64,000 nucleotides of DNA from Mycolicibacterium sp. ND9-15 (GCF_035918395.1 NZ_CP142362.1:1153501-1217500); one strand, 5' to 3'; shown: positions 9,378 through 19,273, counted from the stretch's first letter. The notes: a model not told the origin generated them from the letters alone. Made by a program: numbers and translations.

Positions 9378-10109
9378 GTGACGACGCTCAGCGGAGCGAT
9401 CCTCGATCCGCTCATGGCGTCGGACCCCGCCGGGCCGCGCATCACCTACTACGACGACGCCACGGGCGAACGCATCGAGTTGTCGACTGCCACACTGGCG
9501 AACTGGGCTGCCAAGACCGCCAACCTGTTACGCGAGGAACTGGGTGCGGGCCCGTCGACCCGCGTCGCGGTTCTGCTGCCCGCGCACTGGCAGACCGCCG
9601 CAGTGCTGTTCGGCATCTGGTGGATCGGGGCGGAGGTCGTGCTGGGCAGCGGGGTATCCGAGTTATCCGCCGACATCGCACTGTGTACCGCGGACCGGCT
9701 GGCCGAGGCCGACGAGGCGGTGGGCATGGGTAGCGGAACAGGTGAAATCGCGGTGCTGTCGCTGGACCCGTTCGGCAAACCTGCAGCCGACCTGCCGGTC
9801 GGGGTGACGGACTACGCCACCGCCGTGCGGGTGCACGGCGACCAGGTCTCACCCGAACCCGTGCCCGGGCTTGCACTGGAGGGACGCAGCGTCGACGACG
9901 TTCTCGGTGCGGCCCGCGAATCTGCCGCGGCACAGGGCTTTAGCGCATCCGACCGCGTACTTTCCAGTGCCGGCTGGGATACCGCCGACGCGCTCGTCGG
10001 CAATCTGATGGCCGTGTTCGCGGCGGGTGCTTCGCTTGTCCAGGTGGCCAATCCCGATGCGGCGCTGCTGGACCGCCGCCGCCAGATGGAGAAAGTCACC
10101 AAGGGCTGA
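9378..10109 (+). CDS. TIGR03089 family protein (Rv3268-like)
   Basis: A 243-residue actinobacterial protein of unknown function. The first 100 residues resemble the N-terminal part of ANL-superfamily acyl/AMP ligases (LANWAAKTANLLREELGAGP, RVAVLLPAHWQTAAVLFGIWW), but the P-loop and the catalytic Lys domain of true ligases are absent, so it is unlikely to adenylate a substrate by itself. The start is GTG, one base after the lcp1 stop, which implies an operon with lcp1. Confidence 0.85.
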   Translation: MTTLSGAILDPLMASDPAGPRITYYDDATGERIELSTATLANWAAKTANLLREELGAGPSTRVAVLLPAHWQTAAVLFGIWWIGAEVVLGSGVSELSADIALCTADRLAEADEAVGMGSGTGEIAVLSLDPFGKPAADLPVGVTDYATAVRVHGDQVSPEPVPGLALEGRSVDDVLGAARESAAAQGFSASDRVLSSAGWDTADALVGNLMAVFAAGASLVQVANPDAALLDRRRQMEKVTKG

Positions 10110-10132
10110 TCGCCCGACTCGCGGAACGACAG

Positions 10133-11296
10133 CTACTTCAGCAGGGCGCGGGACATCACTACGCGCTGAATCTGGTTGGTGCCCTCGTAGATCTGAGTGA
10201 TCTTGGCGTCGCGCATGAACCGCTCGACGGGAAAGTCGGTGGTGTAGCCGTAGCCGCCGAACAGTTGTACCGCGTTGGTGGTCACCTCCATCGCGACATC
10301 GGAGGCCAAGCACTTCGACGCCGACGAGATGAACCCGAGGTTCGGCTCGCCGCGTTCGGCGCGGGCGGCAGCGGTGTAGACCGTCAACCGGGCGGCTTCG
10401 ATCTTCATCGCCATGTCGGCGAGCATGAACTGCACCGCCTGGAAGTCGCCGATCGGCTTGCCGAACTGCTTGCGCTCCTTGACATAGGCGATCGAGGCGT
10501 CGAGTGCGCCCTGCGCGATACCGACGGCCTGCGCGCCGATGGTCGGTCGGGTGTGGTCCAGCGTCGCCAGCGCCGTCTTGAAGCCCGTGCCCTCGTCGCC
10601 GATGATGCGGTCGGCGGGGATGCGACAGTCCTCGAAGTACAACTCGGTGGTGGGCGAACCCTTGATGCCCATCTTCTTCTCCTTGGCGCCGACGGAGAAG
10701 CCGGGATCGTCCTTGTGCACGACGAACGCCGAGATGCCGTTGGCCTTCTTATCCGGGTCGGTCACCGCCATCACCGTGTACCACGTCGACTGGCCGCCGT
10801 TCGAGATCCAACACTTCGCACCGTTGAGCACCCACTCGTCGCCCTCGCGGCGTGCCCTGGTGCGCATGGACGCGGCGTCGCTGCCCGCCTCCCGTTCCGA
10901 GAGCGCGTACGACGCGACTGCCTCGCCCGCCGCGATCGAGGGCAGCACCTGCTTCTTGAGGTCCTCGCTGCCGCGCAGCAGGAGACCCATCGTGCCCAGC
11001 TTGTTGCAGATCGGGATCAGCGACGACGACGCGCACACGCGCGCGACCTCTTCGATCACGATGCATGCCGCGATCGAGTCGCCGCCCTGCCCGCCGTACT
11101 CCTCGGGGATGTGGATCGCGGCCATCCCCGAAGCGGTCAGCGCCGCCAGTGCCTCGTCGGTGTAACGCGCCTTCTCGTCCACGTCGGCCGCGTGCGGAGC
11201 GATCTCCTTCTCACAGAGGTCGCGCAGCACCGCGCGCAGTTCGTTGTGCTCGTCGGAGAGCCGAAAGAGGTCGAAAGACGGATTTGAAATGGCCAT
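10133..11296 (-). CDS. fadE25: Acyl-CoA dehydrogenase FadE25
   Basis: A 387-residue FAD-dependent acyl-CoA dehydrogenase. It has ASYALSEREAGSDAASM and CWISNGGQSTWYTVMAV around the flavin, GFKTALATLDHTRPTIGAQA, and the C-terminal IYEGTNQIQRVVMSR; the acyl-CoA dehydrogenase catalytic Glu is the E of YEGTNQ or its near neighbour in the family alignment. The start is the ATG at 11296, preceded by GAGGAAC; another ATG 15 bases upstream is possible. It converges on the TIGR03089 gene with a 23-base gap. Confidence 0.93.
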   Translation of the reverse strand: MAISNPSFDLFRLSDEHNELRAVLRDLCEKEIAPHAADVDEKARYTDEALAALTASGMAAIHIPEEYGGQGGDSIAACIVIEEVARVCASSSLIPICNKLGTMGLLLRGSEDLKKQVLPSIAAGEAVASYALSEREAGSDAASMRTRARREGDEWVLNGAKCWISNGGQSTWYTVMAVTDPDKKANGISAFVVHKDDPGFSVGAKEKKMGIKGSPTTELYFEDCRIPADRIIGDEGTGFKTALATLDHTRPTIGAQAVGIAQGALDASIAYVKERKQFGKPIGDFQAVQFMLADMAMKIEAARLTVYTAAARAERGEPNLGFISSASKCLASDVAMEVTTNAVQLFGGYGYTTDFPVERFMRDAKITQIYEGTNQIQRVVMSRALLK

Positions 11297-11365
11297 GAAA
11301 GTTCCTCGCAACTCCTCGCTACTCGCGGGTGACCCTACTCCCCGCGGTACCGGCGCCCCGGCGAC

Positions 11366-11881
11366 CTACCGCCCCAGCAGGCGGTCCCGCAGCGCCGCGT
11401 CCTTCTGCAGCACCGTGTCGTGCAAGTCGGCCTGGAACCGCACCACCCGCTGCCGCAGCGCGGCGTCGGCCGTCCCGAGGATCCGCACCGCCAGCAACCC
11501 CGCGTTGCGGGCCCCGCCGATCGACACCGTGGCCACCGGCACGCCGGCGGGCATCTGCACGATCGACAACAGTGAGTCCAGTCCGTCGAGCTTGGCCAGC
11601 GGCACCGGCACGCCGATGACCGGAAGCGGGGTCGCCGAGGCCACCATGCCGGGCAGGTGAGCCGCCCCGCCGGCGCCCGCGATGATCACCTCGATCCCGC
11701 GGTCTGCCGCGCTCTGCGCGTACTCGAGCATGCGTACCGGGGTGCGGTGTGCGGAGACGACGCCGACCTCGAACGGCACCTCGAACTCGGCCAGCGCATG
11801 CGCGGCGTCCTCCATCACCGACCAGTCGCTGTCGCTGCCCATGATCAGGCCGACCCGCGGCGGCGCGAGCGCATCACTCAT
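11366..11881 (-). CDS. purE: PurE, N5-CAIR mutase
   Basis: A 171-residue PurE that interconverts N5-carboxyaminoimidazole ribonucleotide and CAIR in purine synthesis. It has [13 protein letters not shown] at the N-terminus, [11 protein letters not shown] with the active-site His, and [12 protein letters not shown]. The ATG at 11881 overlaps the end of purK by 8 bases, so the two steps are made from one message. Confidence 0.96.
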   Translation of the reverse strand: MSDALAPPRVGLIMGSDSDWSVMEDAAHALAEFEVPFEVGVVSAHRTPVRMLEYAQSAADRGIEVIIAGAGGAAHLPGMVASATPLPVIGVPVPLAKLDGLDSLLSIVQMPAGVPVATVSIGGARNAGLLAVRILGTADAALRQRVVRFQADLHDTVLQKDAALRDRLLGR

Positions 11882-13094
11882 GTGGGTCCCATCCATCCGT
11901 CCATTCCGCGTGCGACAACCAGTGTGCCGCCCTGACCGCGCGTTCGCGTACCTCGGCGACGTACTTATCGTCGTCGAGCGAACCGGTGGCATCGCCGATG
12001 ATGTTGACGTGCCCGATCTTTCGGCCGGGCCGCTCGCCCTTGCCGTAGAGGTGGACCTTGGCGTCCGGAACTCTCCCGAACAGGTGGTGCAGCCGCTCGT
12101 CCATCGTCATCTCGGGTTCTTGTTGAGCACCAAGGACGTTGGCCATCACCGTCACGGGCGCCAGCGGGGCCGTATCGCCGAGCGGATAGTCCAACACCGC
12201 GCGCAGGTGTTGTTCGAACTGAGAGGTGCGGGCCCCGTCCATGGTCCAGTGCCCGGAGTTGTGCGGTCGCATCGCCAGTTCGTTCACGAGCAAGGCACCG
12301 TCCACGGTCTCGAACAACTCGACGGCCAGCACGCCGACGACGCCGAGTTCCGCGGCAAGCTGCAAACCTAATTGCGCTGCGGCAGAACGTAACTCGTTAT
12401 CCAGACGGGGTGCCGGCGCGATCACCTCGACGCAGATCCCGTCGCGCTGCACGGTTTCTACGACCGGCCACGCGGCGCCCTGCCCGAACGGCGAGCGCGC
12501 CACCAGGGCCGCCAGCTCGCGGCGCATCTCGACCCTCTCCTCGACCAGCACCTCGGCCCCGCCCGACAGGTACTGTTGCGCGGCGTCGCGCGCGTCGGCC
12601 ACGTCGCGCGCCAGCGTCACCCCGCGCCCGTCGTATCCGCCACGCACGGTCTTGACCACGACGGGGCCGTTCACTCGCGCCGCGAACGCGTCGACGTCCG
12701 ACAGCTCCCGCACCGCCGCGAACCGCGGCACCGGGGCGCCGAGTTCGTCGAGCCTGCGACGCATCACGAGCTTGTCCTGGGCGTGCACCAGCGCCGACGG
12801 TGGCGGAGCCACGTTGACGCCGTCGGCAACCAACTTCTCCAGGAGATCGGTGGGCACGTGCTCATGATCGAAGGTCAGGGCATCTGCGCCCGCTGCGGCG
12901 CGGCGCAGTGCCTCCATATCGGTGTGTTCGCCCAACACGACATCGGGACTCACCTGCGCAGCCGGGTCGGTGGCGTGGAGGGCAAGTACGCGCAGCGTCT
13001 GACCGAGCGCGATCGCCGCCTGGTGGGTCATTCTGGCCAGCTGTCCACCGCCGACCATGGCCACCACGGGTGGGTCGTTGAGGCTCTGCGACAC
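11874..13094 (-). CDS. purK: PurK, N5-CAIR synthetase
   Basis: A 406-residue ATP-grasp enzyme that carboxylates aminoimidazole ribonucleotide using bicarbonate and ATP. It has the N-terminal [10 protein letters not shown] motif, the ATP-grasp strand [15 protein letters not shown], and [25 protein letters not shown] with the Mg-binding Glu/Asn. The start is GTG at 13094 (GTG TCG CAG). It is the first gene of the purK-purE pair and is divergent from gtrA. Confidence 0.95.
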   Translation of the reverse strand: MSQSLNDPPVVAMVGGGQLARMTHQAAIALGQTLRVLALHATDPAAQVSPDVVLGEHTDMEALRRAAAGADALTFDHEHVPTDLLEKLVADGVNVAPPPSALVHAQDKLVMRRRLDELGAPVPRFAAVRELSDVDAFAARVNGPVVVKTVRGGYDGRGVTLARDVADARDAAQQYLSGGAEVLVEERVEMRRELAALVARSPFGQGAAWPVVETVQRDGICVEVIAPAPRLDNELRSAAAQLGLQLAAELGVVGVLAVELFETVDGALLVNELAMRPHNSGHWTMDGARTSQFEQHLRAVLDYPLGDTAPLAPVTVMANVLGAQQEPEMTMDERLHHLFGRVPDAKVHLYGKGERPGRKIGHVNIIGDATGSLDDDKYVAEVRERAVRAAHWLSHAEWTDGWDPHE

Positions 13095-13182
13095 GCTCCC
13101 ATCGTGTCATGAGCGCCGGCCCGGCTCGCTCCCATGTACCAGCGCCCACCTGCATGTGTACGCGTAGAGTGCTCGATTTCCG

Positions 13183-13188
13183 TACACT
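13183..13188 (+). promoter_or_regulatory. -10 hexamer (TACACT) of a leaderless gtrA promoter
   Basis: TACACT lies 8 bases before the GTG start of the GtrA gene and matches TANNNT. There is no Shine-Dalgarno between them, which fits transcription beginning at or next to the start codon. The -35 is not recognisable. Confidence 0.45.
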
Positions 13189-13196
13189 GTGCTGTT

Positions 13197-13874
13197 GTGT
13201 CCTTTACCGATGCAACGATCGCACGGCTGCCCCGCCCGGTACGGCCGTACTTCGAACGGCATCACGAACTGATCAAGTTTGCGATCGTCGGCGCGACGAC
13301 GTTCATCATCGACACGTCGGTCTTCTACACGCTCAAGCTCACGGTCCTCGAACCCAAGCCGGTCACGGCCAAGATCATCGCCGGCATCGTCGCGGTGATC
13401 GCGTCCTACATCCTCAATCGCGAGTGGAGCTTCCGCGACCGCGGCGGGCGTGAGCGCCATCACGAGGCGCTGCTGTTCTTCGGGGTCAGCGGGGTCGGCG
13501 TGCTGTTGAGCATGGCCCCGCTGTGGTTCTCCAGCTACGTACTGATGCTGCGGGTCCCCGAGGTCAGCCTCACCGTGGAGAACATCGCCGACTTCATCTC
13601 GGCCTACATCGTGGGCAACCTGCTGCAGATGGCGTTCCGGTTCTGGGCGTTCCGGCGCTGGGTGTTCCCCGACGAGCTCGGCCGCCAACCCGACCGGGCG
13701 ATGGAGTCGCTCACTGCGGGCGGGCTCGCCGAACTCCTCGAGGACCACCACGAGGGCGTGGTCGCCGAGCACGAAAAGGGAAACGTCACTCCGCTGCACC
13801 GGCCCAGGCGACGCGCGGGGCGGCCGGATCAGCTCGGCGACTCCTCCGAGCCCAGGGTGTCGAAGACCTCGTGA
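13197..13874 (+). CDS. GtrA family membrane protein (Rv3277-like)
   Basis: A 225-residue GtrA-type protein with four hydrophobic helices (IKFAIVGATTFIIDTSVFY, IIAGIVAVIASYIL, ALLFFGVSGVGVLLSM, ISAYIVGNLLQMAFRFW). GtrA proteins are thought to move polyprenyl-linked sugars across the membrane; in mycobacteria the role is unproven. The start is GTG at 13197, where the conserved SFTDATIARLP begins; the annotated open frame is longer upstream. Its last 46 bases overlap, on the opposite strand, the end of the PH-domain gene. Confidence 0.88.
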   Translation: MSFTDATIARLPRPVRPYFERHHELIKFAIVGATTFIIDTSVFYTLKLTVLEPKPVTAKIIAGIVAVIASYILNREWSFRDRGGRERHHEALLFFGVSGVGVLLSMAPLWFSSYVLMLRVPEVSLTVENIADFISAYIVGNLLQMAFRFWAFRRWVFPDELGRQPDRAMESLTAGGLAELLEDHHEGVVAEHEKGNVTPLHRPRRRAGRPDQLGDSSEPRVSKTS

Positions 13875-14347
13875 TAGAGCAGCGAGTGGACCCGTTCCAC
13901 TCGCGGAATGTCGTGGAACTCCAGCGGGTCCTGCGCGGCTGACTCGATGATGAGCGTGCCGGTCCGCAGGACGCGGTCGAGCAGGCCGTGGCGGAACTCG
14001 ACGCTGTTGATCCTCGCCAGCGGGATGTCGATTCCCGACCGGGTCAACAGGCCGTGCCGGAACATCACGCGACGGTCGGTGATCACGAAATGCGTTGTCC
14101 ACCAATTCAAGAACGGCCAGATCGTCAGCCACCCGATGATCACCAGCCAGATCGCGCCGATCACGATCAGCACGACATTGCGGGCGGTCTGATCCCAGTC
14201 GAGGGTGTTGACATACCCGGCGCCGAACGCGGCGAGCGCGGTCACGACGAGCAGGATCAGGACCGGCCCGATCAGCCGCTTCCAGTGCGGATGACGGTGC
14301 AGCACCACCTGCTCGTCGGAGGCGAGCACATTGTCCGGGTATCCCAT
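13829..14347 (-). CDS. PH (bPH2) domain membrane protein, Rv3278c-like
   Basis: A 172-residue protein with two adjacent membrane helices (LIGPVLILLVVTALAAFGAG and VVLIVIGAIWLVIIGWLTIW) followed by a bacterial PH domain (FVITDRRVMFRHGLLTRSG, IPLARINSVEF, GTLIIES). Function unknown; such proteins are membrane-associated. The ATG at 14347 (MGYPDNVL) is the start conserved in relatives; the open frame runs further but through the palindrome at 14365. It lies downstream of birA on the same strand and overlaps gtrA tail to tail by 46 bases. Confidence 0.88.
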   Translation of the reverse strand: MGYPDNVLASDEQVVLHRHPHWKRLIGPVLILLVVTALAAFGAGYVNTLDWDQTARNVVLIVIGAIWLVIIGWLTIWPFLNWWTTHFVITDRRVMFRHGLLTRSGIDIPLARINSVEFRHGLLDRVLRTGTLIIESAAQDPLEFHDIPRVERVHSLLYHEVFDTLGSEESPS

Positions 14348-14364
14348 GAGGATGACCTTATGGT

Positions 14365-14413
14365 GATTTCGGTGCGCAAACACCCGATGAGCGATCGTTA
14401 GCGCACCCAAATC
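14365..14413. repeat. Dispersed palindromic element, copy 2
   Basis: The outer arms GATTTCGGTGCGC and GCGCACCCAAATC match at 12 of 13 positions; the centre AAACACCCGATGAGCGATCGTTA is less symmetric than in copy 1. It lies between the end of birA (4 bases away) and the start of the PH-domain gene. Confidence 0.75.
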
Positions 14414-14416
14414 GCG

Positions 14417-15214
14417 CTAGTGAGTCGGCCGGAGGTGGACGATGTCGCCCGCGGAAATCGTCACCGACTCGCCATCGGCCTCGATGACGAGCCTGCCCTG
14501 GTCGTCGACGTCACACGCGACTCCGACGATCTCCCGGTCACCGGGCAGCAACGCGCGGACACCCATGCCCAGAGTCAAGCTTCGGGCGCGGTAATCGGCG
14601 GCCAGCTCGGCGTCGGCGCCACCGGCCAGCCGCCACGATTCGATGCGATTGCCCAGCTCGTGCAGTAACCGAACGCTCAGCCGGTGCCGGTCAGGTGCGG
14701 GGACGCCGAGCTCGAGCAGCGAGGTGGCCCCCTCGACGTGTACGTCCTCGGCCCGTAGCGAGACGTTGAGGCCGACGCCGATCACGACGGCCTGCTGCGC
14801 CGCGGCGACCTCGGCCAGGATGCCTGCCAGCTTGCGGCCTCCGGCGAGCACGTCGTTGGGCCACTTCAGACCCGACACGACGCCGGTGTCGGCCACCGCG
14901 TCGACGACAGCGACCCCGGTCGCCAGTGGCAGCCATCCCCACGCGGAACTGGGCATCGCGGTCACGTCGACCCCCACCGACATCGTGATCTGCGCGAACG
15001 GCACCGCGGACCAGCTCCGATCCCGACGACCACGGCCCGCGGTCTGGTTCTCGGCGATCAGCACGGCGCCGTCGATGTTCTCGCCGCGGCCGGCGCGCGC
15101 AATCAGGTCGGCATTGGTCGATCCGGTCTCGGCCACCACGTCGATGCGCCGCCACACCTGCGAGCCGCGGGACACGTCGTCCCGCAGCGCCGCCCCGTCG
15201 AGTCCGAGCTCCAT
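14417..15214 (-). CDS. birA: BirA, biotin-protein ligase
   Basis: A 265-residue enzyme that activates biotin as biotinyl-AMP and attaches it to carboxylase carrier domains. It has [14 protein letters not shown], the biotinyl-AMP loop [33 protein letters not shown] with the catalytic Lys, and a C-terminal SH3-like domain (GDIVHLRP). There is no N-terminal helix-turn-helix, so it is not a repressor (class I). It lies head to head with accD5; its clearest target in the window is the biotinyl domain of AccA3. Confidence 0.95.
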   Translation of the reverse strand: MELGLDGAALRDDVSRGSQVWRRIDVVAETGSTNADLIARAGRGENIDGAVLIAENQTAGRGRRDRSWSAVPFAQITMSVGVDVTAMPSSAWGWLPLATGVAVVDAVADTGVVSGLKWPNDVLAGGRKLAGILAEVAAAQQAVVIGVGLNVSLRAEDVHVEGATSLLELGVPAPDRHRLSVRLLHELGNRIESWRLAGGADAELAADYRARSLTLGMGVRALLPGDREIVGVACDVDDQGRLVIEADGESVTISAGDIVHLRPTH

Positions 15215-15314
15215 CGTCTCGAAGATACGGCCTACCCGGCACCCGTCGGCACGTCGCGCACGCCGGTTAAGGAGATCTTAAGGACGCGGCGTCGGTCGCT
15301 GGCTGGCCGTTCGT

Positions 15315-15320
15315 TAGCAT
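15315..15320 (+). promoter_or_regulatory. -10 hexamer (TAGCAT) before accD5
   Basis: TAGCAT lies 8 bases before the accD5 ATG and fits TANNNT; CGTTCGT precedes it. No Shine-Dalgarno separates it from the ATG, which suggests a leaderless accD5 message. Confidence 0.4.
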
Positions 15321-15328
15321 CGACCACC

Positions 15329-16969
15329 ATGACCTCCGTTCAAAAGCCGTCGGCCGAGCCGTCAGGCGAACACGAGATCGACATCCACACCACCGCAGGC
15401 AAGCTGGCCGATCTGCGCAGGCGGACCGAAGAGACCCTGCATCCGGTCGGTGCGGCCGCGGTCGAAAAAACTCACGCCAAGGGCAAGCTGACCGCCCGCG
15501 AGCGCATTCTCGCGCTGCTGGACGAGGGATCGTTCGTCGAACTCGACGCGCTGGCCCGCCACCGCAGCACCAATTTCGGGCTGCAGGACAAGCGCCCGTT
15601 CGGCGACGGCGTGGTTACCGGGTACGGCACGATCGACGGCCGCGAGGTGTGCATCTTCAGCCAGGACGTCACGGTGTTCGGTGGCAGCCTCGGCGAGGTC
15701 TACGGCGAGAAGATCGTCAAGGTGCAGCAGCTGGCGATGAAGACGGGCCGCCCGCTGATCGGCATCAACGACGGCGCGGGCGCCCGCATTCAGGAAGGCG
15801 TGGTGTCGCTCGGCCTGTACAGCCAGATCTTCCACAACAACATCCTGGCCTCGGGCGTGATCCCCCAGATTTCGCTGGTCATGGGTGCCGCCGCGGGTGG
15901 GCACGTGTACTCCCCCGCGCTGACCGACTTCATCGTGATGGTCGACCAGACCAGCCAGATGTTCATCACCGGCCCCGACGTGATCAAGACCGTCACTGGT
16001 GAGGACGTCACGATGGAAGAGCTCGGCGGCGCGCACACCCACATGGCCAAGTCGGGCACCGCGCACTACGTGGCCTCCGGCGAGCAGGACGCCTTCGAGT
16101 ATGTACGTGAACTGCTGAGCTACCTGCCGAGCAACAACTACGCCGATCCGCCGCGCTATCCGGAGCCGGTTCCCGAGGGCCCGATCGAGGACAACCTCAC
16201 CGAGGAAGACCTCGAGTTGGACACGCTGATCCCGGACTCGCCGAATCAGCCCTACGACATGCACGAGGTCATCACCCGCATCCTCGACGACGACGAGTTC
16301 CTCGAGGTGCAGGCGGGTTATGCCCAGAACATCGTCGTGGGCTTCGGGCGCATCGAGGGCCGCCCGGTCGGCATCGTGGCCAACCAGCCGACGCAGTTCG
16401 CGGGCTGCCTGGATATCAACGCATCGGAGAAGGCCGCCCGGTTCGTGCGGACGTGCGACTGCTTCAACGTCCCGATCGTCATGCTGGTGGACGTGCCGGG
16501 CTTCCTGCCGGGCACCGGCCAGGAGTACAACGGCATCATCCGGCGCGGCGCCAAGCTGCTCTACGCATACGGAGAGGCGACCGTCGCAAAGATCACGGTG
16601 ATCACCCGGAAAGCGTACGGCGGGGCGTACTGCGTGATGGGGTCCAAGGAGATGGGCGCCGACGTGAACGTCGCGTGGCCGACCGCGCAGATCGCGGTGA
16701 TGGGCGCGGCGGGCGCGGTCGGGTTCGTCTACCGCCAGGAGCTCGGTCAGGCCGCCAAGGACGGCAAGGATGTCGACGCGCTGCGACTGGAACTGCAGCA
16801 GACCTACGAGGACACCTTGGTCAACCCGTACGTCGCGGCCGAGCGCGGCTACGTCGACGCGGTGATTCCGCCGTCGCACACCCGGGGTTACGTCGCGAAT
16901 GCGCTGCGGCTGCTGGAGCGCAAGATCACGCAGACGCCGCCGAAGAAGCACGGGAACATTCCACTGTGA
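15329..16969 (+). CDS. accD5: AccD5, propionyl/acyl-CoA carboxylase beta (carboxyltransferase) subunit
   Basis: A 546-residue carboxyltransferase that makes methylmalonyl-CoA (and malonyl-CoA) together with AccA3 and AccE5, feeding multimethyl-branched lipid synthesis. It has two crotonase-type halves, with [18 protein letters not shown] and [17 protein letters not shown] in the first half and [14 protein letters not shown] and [19 protein letters not shown] in the second. The C-terminus overlaps accE5 by four bases (GTGA). The long antisense frame over it has no support. Confidence 0.97.
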   Translation: MTSVQKPSAEPSGEHEIDIHTTAGKLADLRRRTEETLHPVGAAAVEKTHAKGKLTARERILALLDEGSFVELDALARHRSTNFGLQDKRPFGDGVVTGYGTIDGREVCIFSQDVTVFGGSLGEVYGEKIVKVQQLAMKTGRPLIGINDGAGARIQEGVVSLGLYSQIFHNNILASGVIPQISLVMGAAAGGHVYSPALTDFIVMVDQTSQMFITGPDVIKTVTGEDVTMEELGGAHTHMAKSGTAHYVASGEQDAFEYVRELLSYLPSNNYADPPRYPEPVPEGPIEDNLTEEDLELDTLIPDSPNQPYDMHEVITRILDDDEFLEVQAGYAQNIVVGFGRIEGRPVGIVANQPTQFAGCLDINASEKAARFVRTCDCFNVPIVMLVDVPGFLPGTGQEYNGIIRRGAKLLYAYGEATVAKITVITRKAYGGAYCVMGSKEMGADVNVAWPTAQIAVMGAAGAVGFVYRQELGQAAKDGKDVDALRLELQQTYEDTLVNPYVAAERGYVDAVIPPSHTRGYVANALRLLERKITQTPPKKHGNIPL

Positions 16970-17061
16970 GCGGGGCGAACAATTCAGCTCGTGTGAGCGG
17001 GGCGAACAATTCAGCTCCTGTGAGCGGGGCGAACAATTCAGCTCCTGTGAGCGGGGCGAAC
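16966..17061 (+). repeat. 27-base tandem repeat at the start of accE5
   Basis: Units begin at 16966, 16993, 17020 and 17047 (the last only 15 bases, GTGAGCGGGGCGAAC). Units 2 and 3 are identical; unit 1 ends CTCGT instead of CTCCT. Each unit starts GTG-AGC in the accE5 frame, so copy-number change would lengthen the N-terminus by 9 residues without moving the frame. Confidence 0.95.
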
Positions 17062-17298
17062 GAGGAAACCACTGCGCCGCAGGATCACGAGGCGCACATC
17101 CAGGTGGTCAGGGGCGAGCCGAGCGAAGACGAACTGGCCGCCCTGCTGGCGGTGCTCGCCGCCGCCTCGGGCGTACCGGCCGAGCCGCGCGAGCAGGAAG
17201 AGAACCTCTGGGGCCATCCGGTCGACCGGCTGCGTTACACGGCGTTCAGCTGGCAGCGGGTGACGCTCGTGGAACGGACGCACATGCGCCGTCGATGA
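16966..17298 (+). CDS. accE5: AccE5, epsilon subunit of the AccA3-AccD5 carboxylase
   Basis: A 110-residue small subunit found in actinobacterial acyl-CoA carboxylases that raises activity of the alpha-beta complex. The C-terminal half carries the family signature ([20 protein letters not shown] and [20 protein letters not shown]). The first 32 residues are three 9-residue repeats of VSGANNSAP type plus a partial fourth, encoded by a 27-base tandem repeat. The GTG start overlaps the accD5 stop; because every repeat begins with an in-frame GTG, the true start within the repeats is ambiguous. Confidence 0.9.
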   Translation: MSGANNSARVSGANNSAPVSGANNSAPVSGANEETTAPQDHEAHIQVVRGEPSEDELAALLAVLAAASGVPAEPREQEENLWGHPVDRLRYTAFSWQRVTLVERTHMRRR

Positions 17299-17951
17299 CG
17301 CGGGTCGTTCTCGCGTCGGCGTCATCCGGCCGTCGAAAAGTGTTGCGGCAGGCCGGAATCGATCCCCTGACCGTGGTCTCCGGGGTGGATGAGGACGCTG
17401 TCGTCGCCGGCCTCGACGACTCGGCCACACCCGCGGAGGTCACGGTCGCGCTTGCCGCCGCCAAGGCCGACGCCGTGGTCGCGGGACTGGATCCGGCGGT
17501 CGCGGCGGACTGCGTCGTGATCGGCTGCGATTCCATGCTGTTCCGGAACGGAACGTTGCTCGGTAAGCCGGCCTCTGCCGAAGCCGCGCTGGCCGGCTGG
17601 CAGCAGATGGCGGGCACCGCCGGTGAGCTCCACACCGGTCACTGCGCAATCCGGTTGCGAGACAACGACGTAGCGTGTCGACTGACAGAGGCCGAGACCA
17701 CCACGGTGCACTTCGGAACGCCATCGGCGGCCGATCTGGCGGCCTACGTGGCCAGCGGCGAGCCGACGGCGGTGGCGGGTGGTTTCACCCTCGACGGTTT
17801 GGGCGGCTGGTTCGTCGAAGGCGTCGAGGGCGACCCGTCGTCGGTGATCGGGATCGGCCTGCCCCTGGTCCGCAGGCTGTTCGAGCGCGCCGGGCTGACG
17901 CTGGCGGACCTCTGGCGCGCCAACCCGGTCACCGGACCTGACGACAAATAA
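17295..17951 (+). CDS. maf: Maf family nucleotide pyrophosphatase
   Basis: A 218-residue Maf/YhdE-type enzyme, expected to hydrolyse non-canonical or canonical NTPs to NMPs as house-cleaning. It has the N-terminal [18 protein letters not shown] signature and [21 protein letters not shown] with the catalytic acidic residue. The ATG overlaps the accE5 stop by four bases (ATGA), so it belongs to the accD5-accE5 operon. Confidence 0.92.
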   Translation: MTRVVLASASSGRRKVLRQAGIDPLTVVSGVDEDAVVAGLDDSATPAEVTVALAAAKADAVVAGLDPAVAADCVVIGCDSMLFRNGTLLGKPASAEAALAGWQQMAGTAGELHTGHCAIRLRDNDVACRLTEAETTTVHFGTPSAADLAAYVASGEPTAVAGGFTLDGLGGWFVEGVEGDPSSVIGIGLPLVRRLFERAGLTLADLWRANPVTGPDDK

Positions 17952-17973
17952 GGGCCTCGGTAGGCTCGCAGTT

Positions 17974-18861
17974 GTGCCACTGCCTGCCGATCCAGACCCT
18001 GCCCTGCAGTCGTATGCCCATCCCGAACGCCTGGTCACCGCCGACTGGTTGTCGGCGAACCTAGGACGGCCGGGGCTGGCCATCGTCGAGTCCGATGAGG
18101 ACGTGCTGCTCTACGACACCGGACACATTCCCGGCGCCGTCAAGATCGACTGGCACACCGACCTGAACGATCCTCACGTGCGCGACTACATCAGCGGCGA
18201 GCAGTTCGCCGACCTGATGAACCGCAAGGGCATCTCCCGCGATGACACCGTGGTGATCTACGGCGACAAGAGCAATTGGTGGGCCGCCTACGCCCTGTGG
18301 GTGTTCACGCTGTTCGGCCACCCCGACGTCCGGCTGCTCAACGGCGGCCGCGACCTGTGGATCTCCGACGGTCGCGAGACCACCCTCGACGTGCCGAACA
18401 AACAGAGCACCGGCTACCCCGTCGTCGAGCGCGACGACGCGCCGATCCGCGCGTACAAGGAAGACGTGCTCGAGGCGCTCGGGACCGCTCCCCTGATCGA
18501 CGTCCGCTCGCCGCAGGAATACACCGGCGAACGCACCCACATGCCCGACTATCCCGAGGAAGGCGCGCTGCGCGGCGGCCACGTGCCGACCGCGCGCTCC
18601 ATCCCGTGGGCCAAGGCGGCCGACGACAGCGGCCGGTTCCGCAGCCGCGCCGAACTCGAGGAGTTGTACGGCTTCCTCACCCCCGACGACAAGACGATCG
18701 TGTACTGCCGCATCGGTGAGCGCTCGAGCCACACCTGGTTCGTGCTGACCCACCTGCTCGGTCTTCCCGGTGTCCGCAACTACGACGGCTCGTGGACCGA
18801 ATGGGGCAACGCGGTGCGGGTTCCGGTGGCTGTCGGGGAAGAGCCAGGCGACGCGCCGTGA
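17974..18861 (+). CDS. sseA: SseA, thiosulfate/3-mercaptopyruvate sulfurtransferase
   Basis: A 295-residue tandem-rhodanese protein. The inactive N-terminal rhodanese is about residues 15-140 ([18 protein letters not shown]); the C-terminal domain carries the active-site loop [12 protein letters not shown] with the catalytic Cys. In M. tuberculosis SseA is linked to oxidative-stress resistance and thiol homeostasis. The start is GTG at 17974. It overlaps the following SufE-like gene by four bases, suggesting that the two work together in sulfur transfer. Confidence 0.94.
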   Translation: MPLPADPDPALQSYAHPERLVTADWLSANLGRPGLAIVESDEDVLLYDTGHIPGAVKIDWHTDLNDPHVRDYISGEQFADLMNRKGISRDDTVVIYGDKSNWWAAYALWVFTLFGHPDVRLLNGGRDLWISDGRETTLDVPNKQSTGYPVVERDDAPIRAYKEDVLEALGTAPLIDVRSPQEYTGERTHMPDYPEEGALRGGHVPTARSIPWAKAADDSGRFRSRAELEELYGFLTPDDKTIVYCRIGERSSHTWFVLTHLLGLPGVRNYDGSWTEWGNAVRVPVAVGEEPGDAP

Positions 18862-19268
18862 CTATGCCGGCCGCCCTGGCCGAGGTGGTGTCCGACTTCA
18901 AGGAAGTGCAGGGCCAGGACAAGCTGCAACTGCTGCTGGAGTTCGCCAACGAGTTGCCGCCGCTGCCGGCCGACCTCGAAGAGGCCGCGATGGAGCCCGT
19001 GCCGGAGTGTCAGTCCCCACTGTTCCTGCACGTCGACGCCGACGATCGCGAACACGTCCGGCTGCACTTCAGCGCACCCGCCGAGGCGCCGACCACCCGC
19101 GGATTCGCCTCAATCCTGGCCCAAGGACTCGACGGCCGGCCAGCCGACGAGATTCTGGCAGTGCCCGAAGACTTCTATTCCGAGTTGGGGCTCGCGGCGC
19201 TGATCAGCCCGCTGCGCCTGCGCGGCATGTCGGCGATGCTGGCACGCATCAAGAAGCGCTTGCGCTGA
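18858..19268 (+). CDS. SufE-like sulfur-acceptor protein (Rv3284-like)
   Basis: A 136-residue SufE/YgdK-fold protein. The acceptor Cys is in [15 protein letters not shown] at about residue 52, and the [14 protein letters not shown] and [13 protein letters not shown] blocks are typical. SufE accepts persulfide sulfur from a desulfurase; here the partner may be SseA, whose stop overlaps the GTG start (GTGA). The product is likely cytosolic. Confidence 0.9.
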   Translation: MTMPAALAEVVSDFKEVQGQDKLQLLLEFANELPPLPADLEEAAMEPVPECQSPLFLHVDADDREHVRLHFSAPAEAPTTRGFASILAQGLDGRPADEILAVPEDFYSELGLAALISPLRLRGMSAMLARIKKRLR

Positions 19269-19273
19269 CTGTG

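Noticed and set aside
15362..16951. 529-codon open frame antisense to accD5
   Set aside because: A product of high-GC codon bias; Arg/His/Val-rich translation without family motifs, while accD5 on the other strand is unambiguous.
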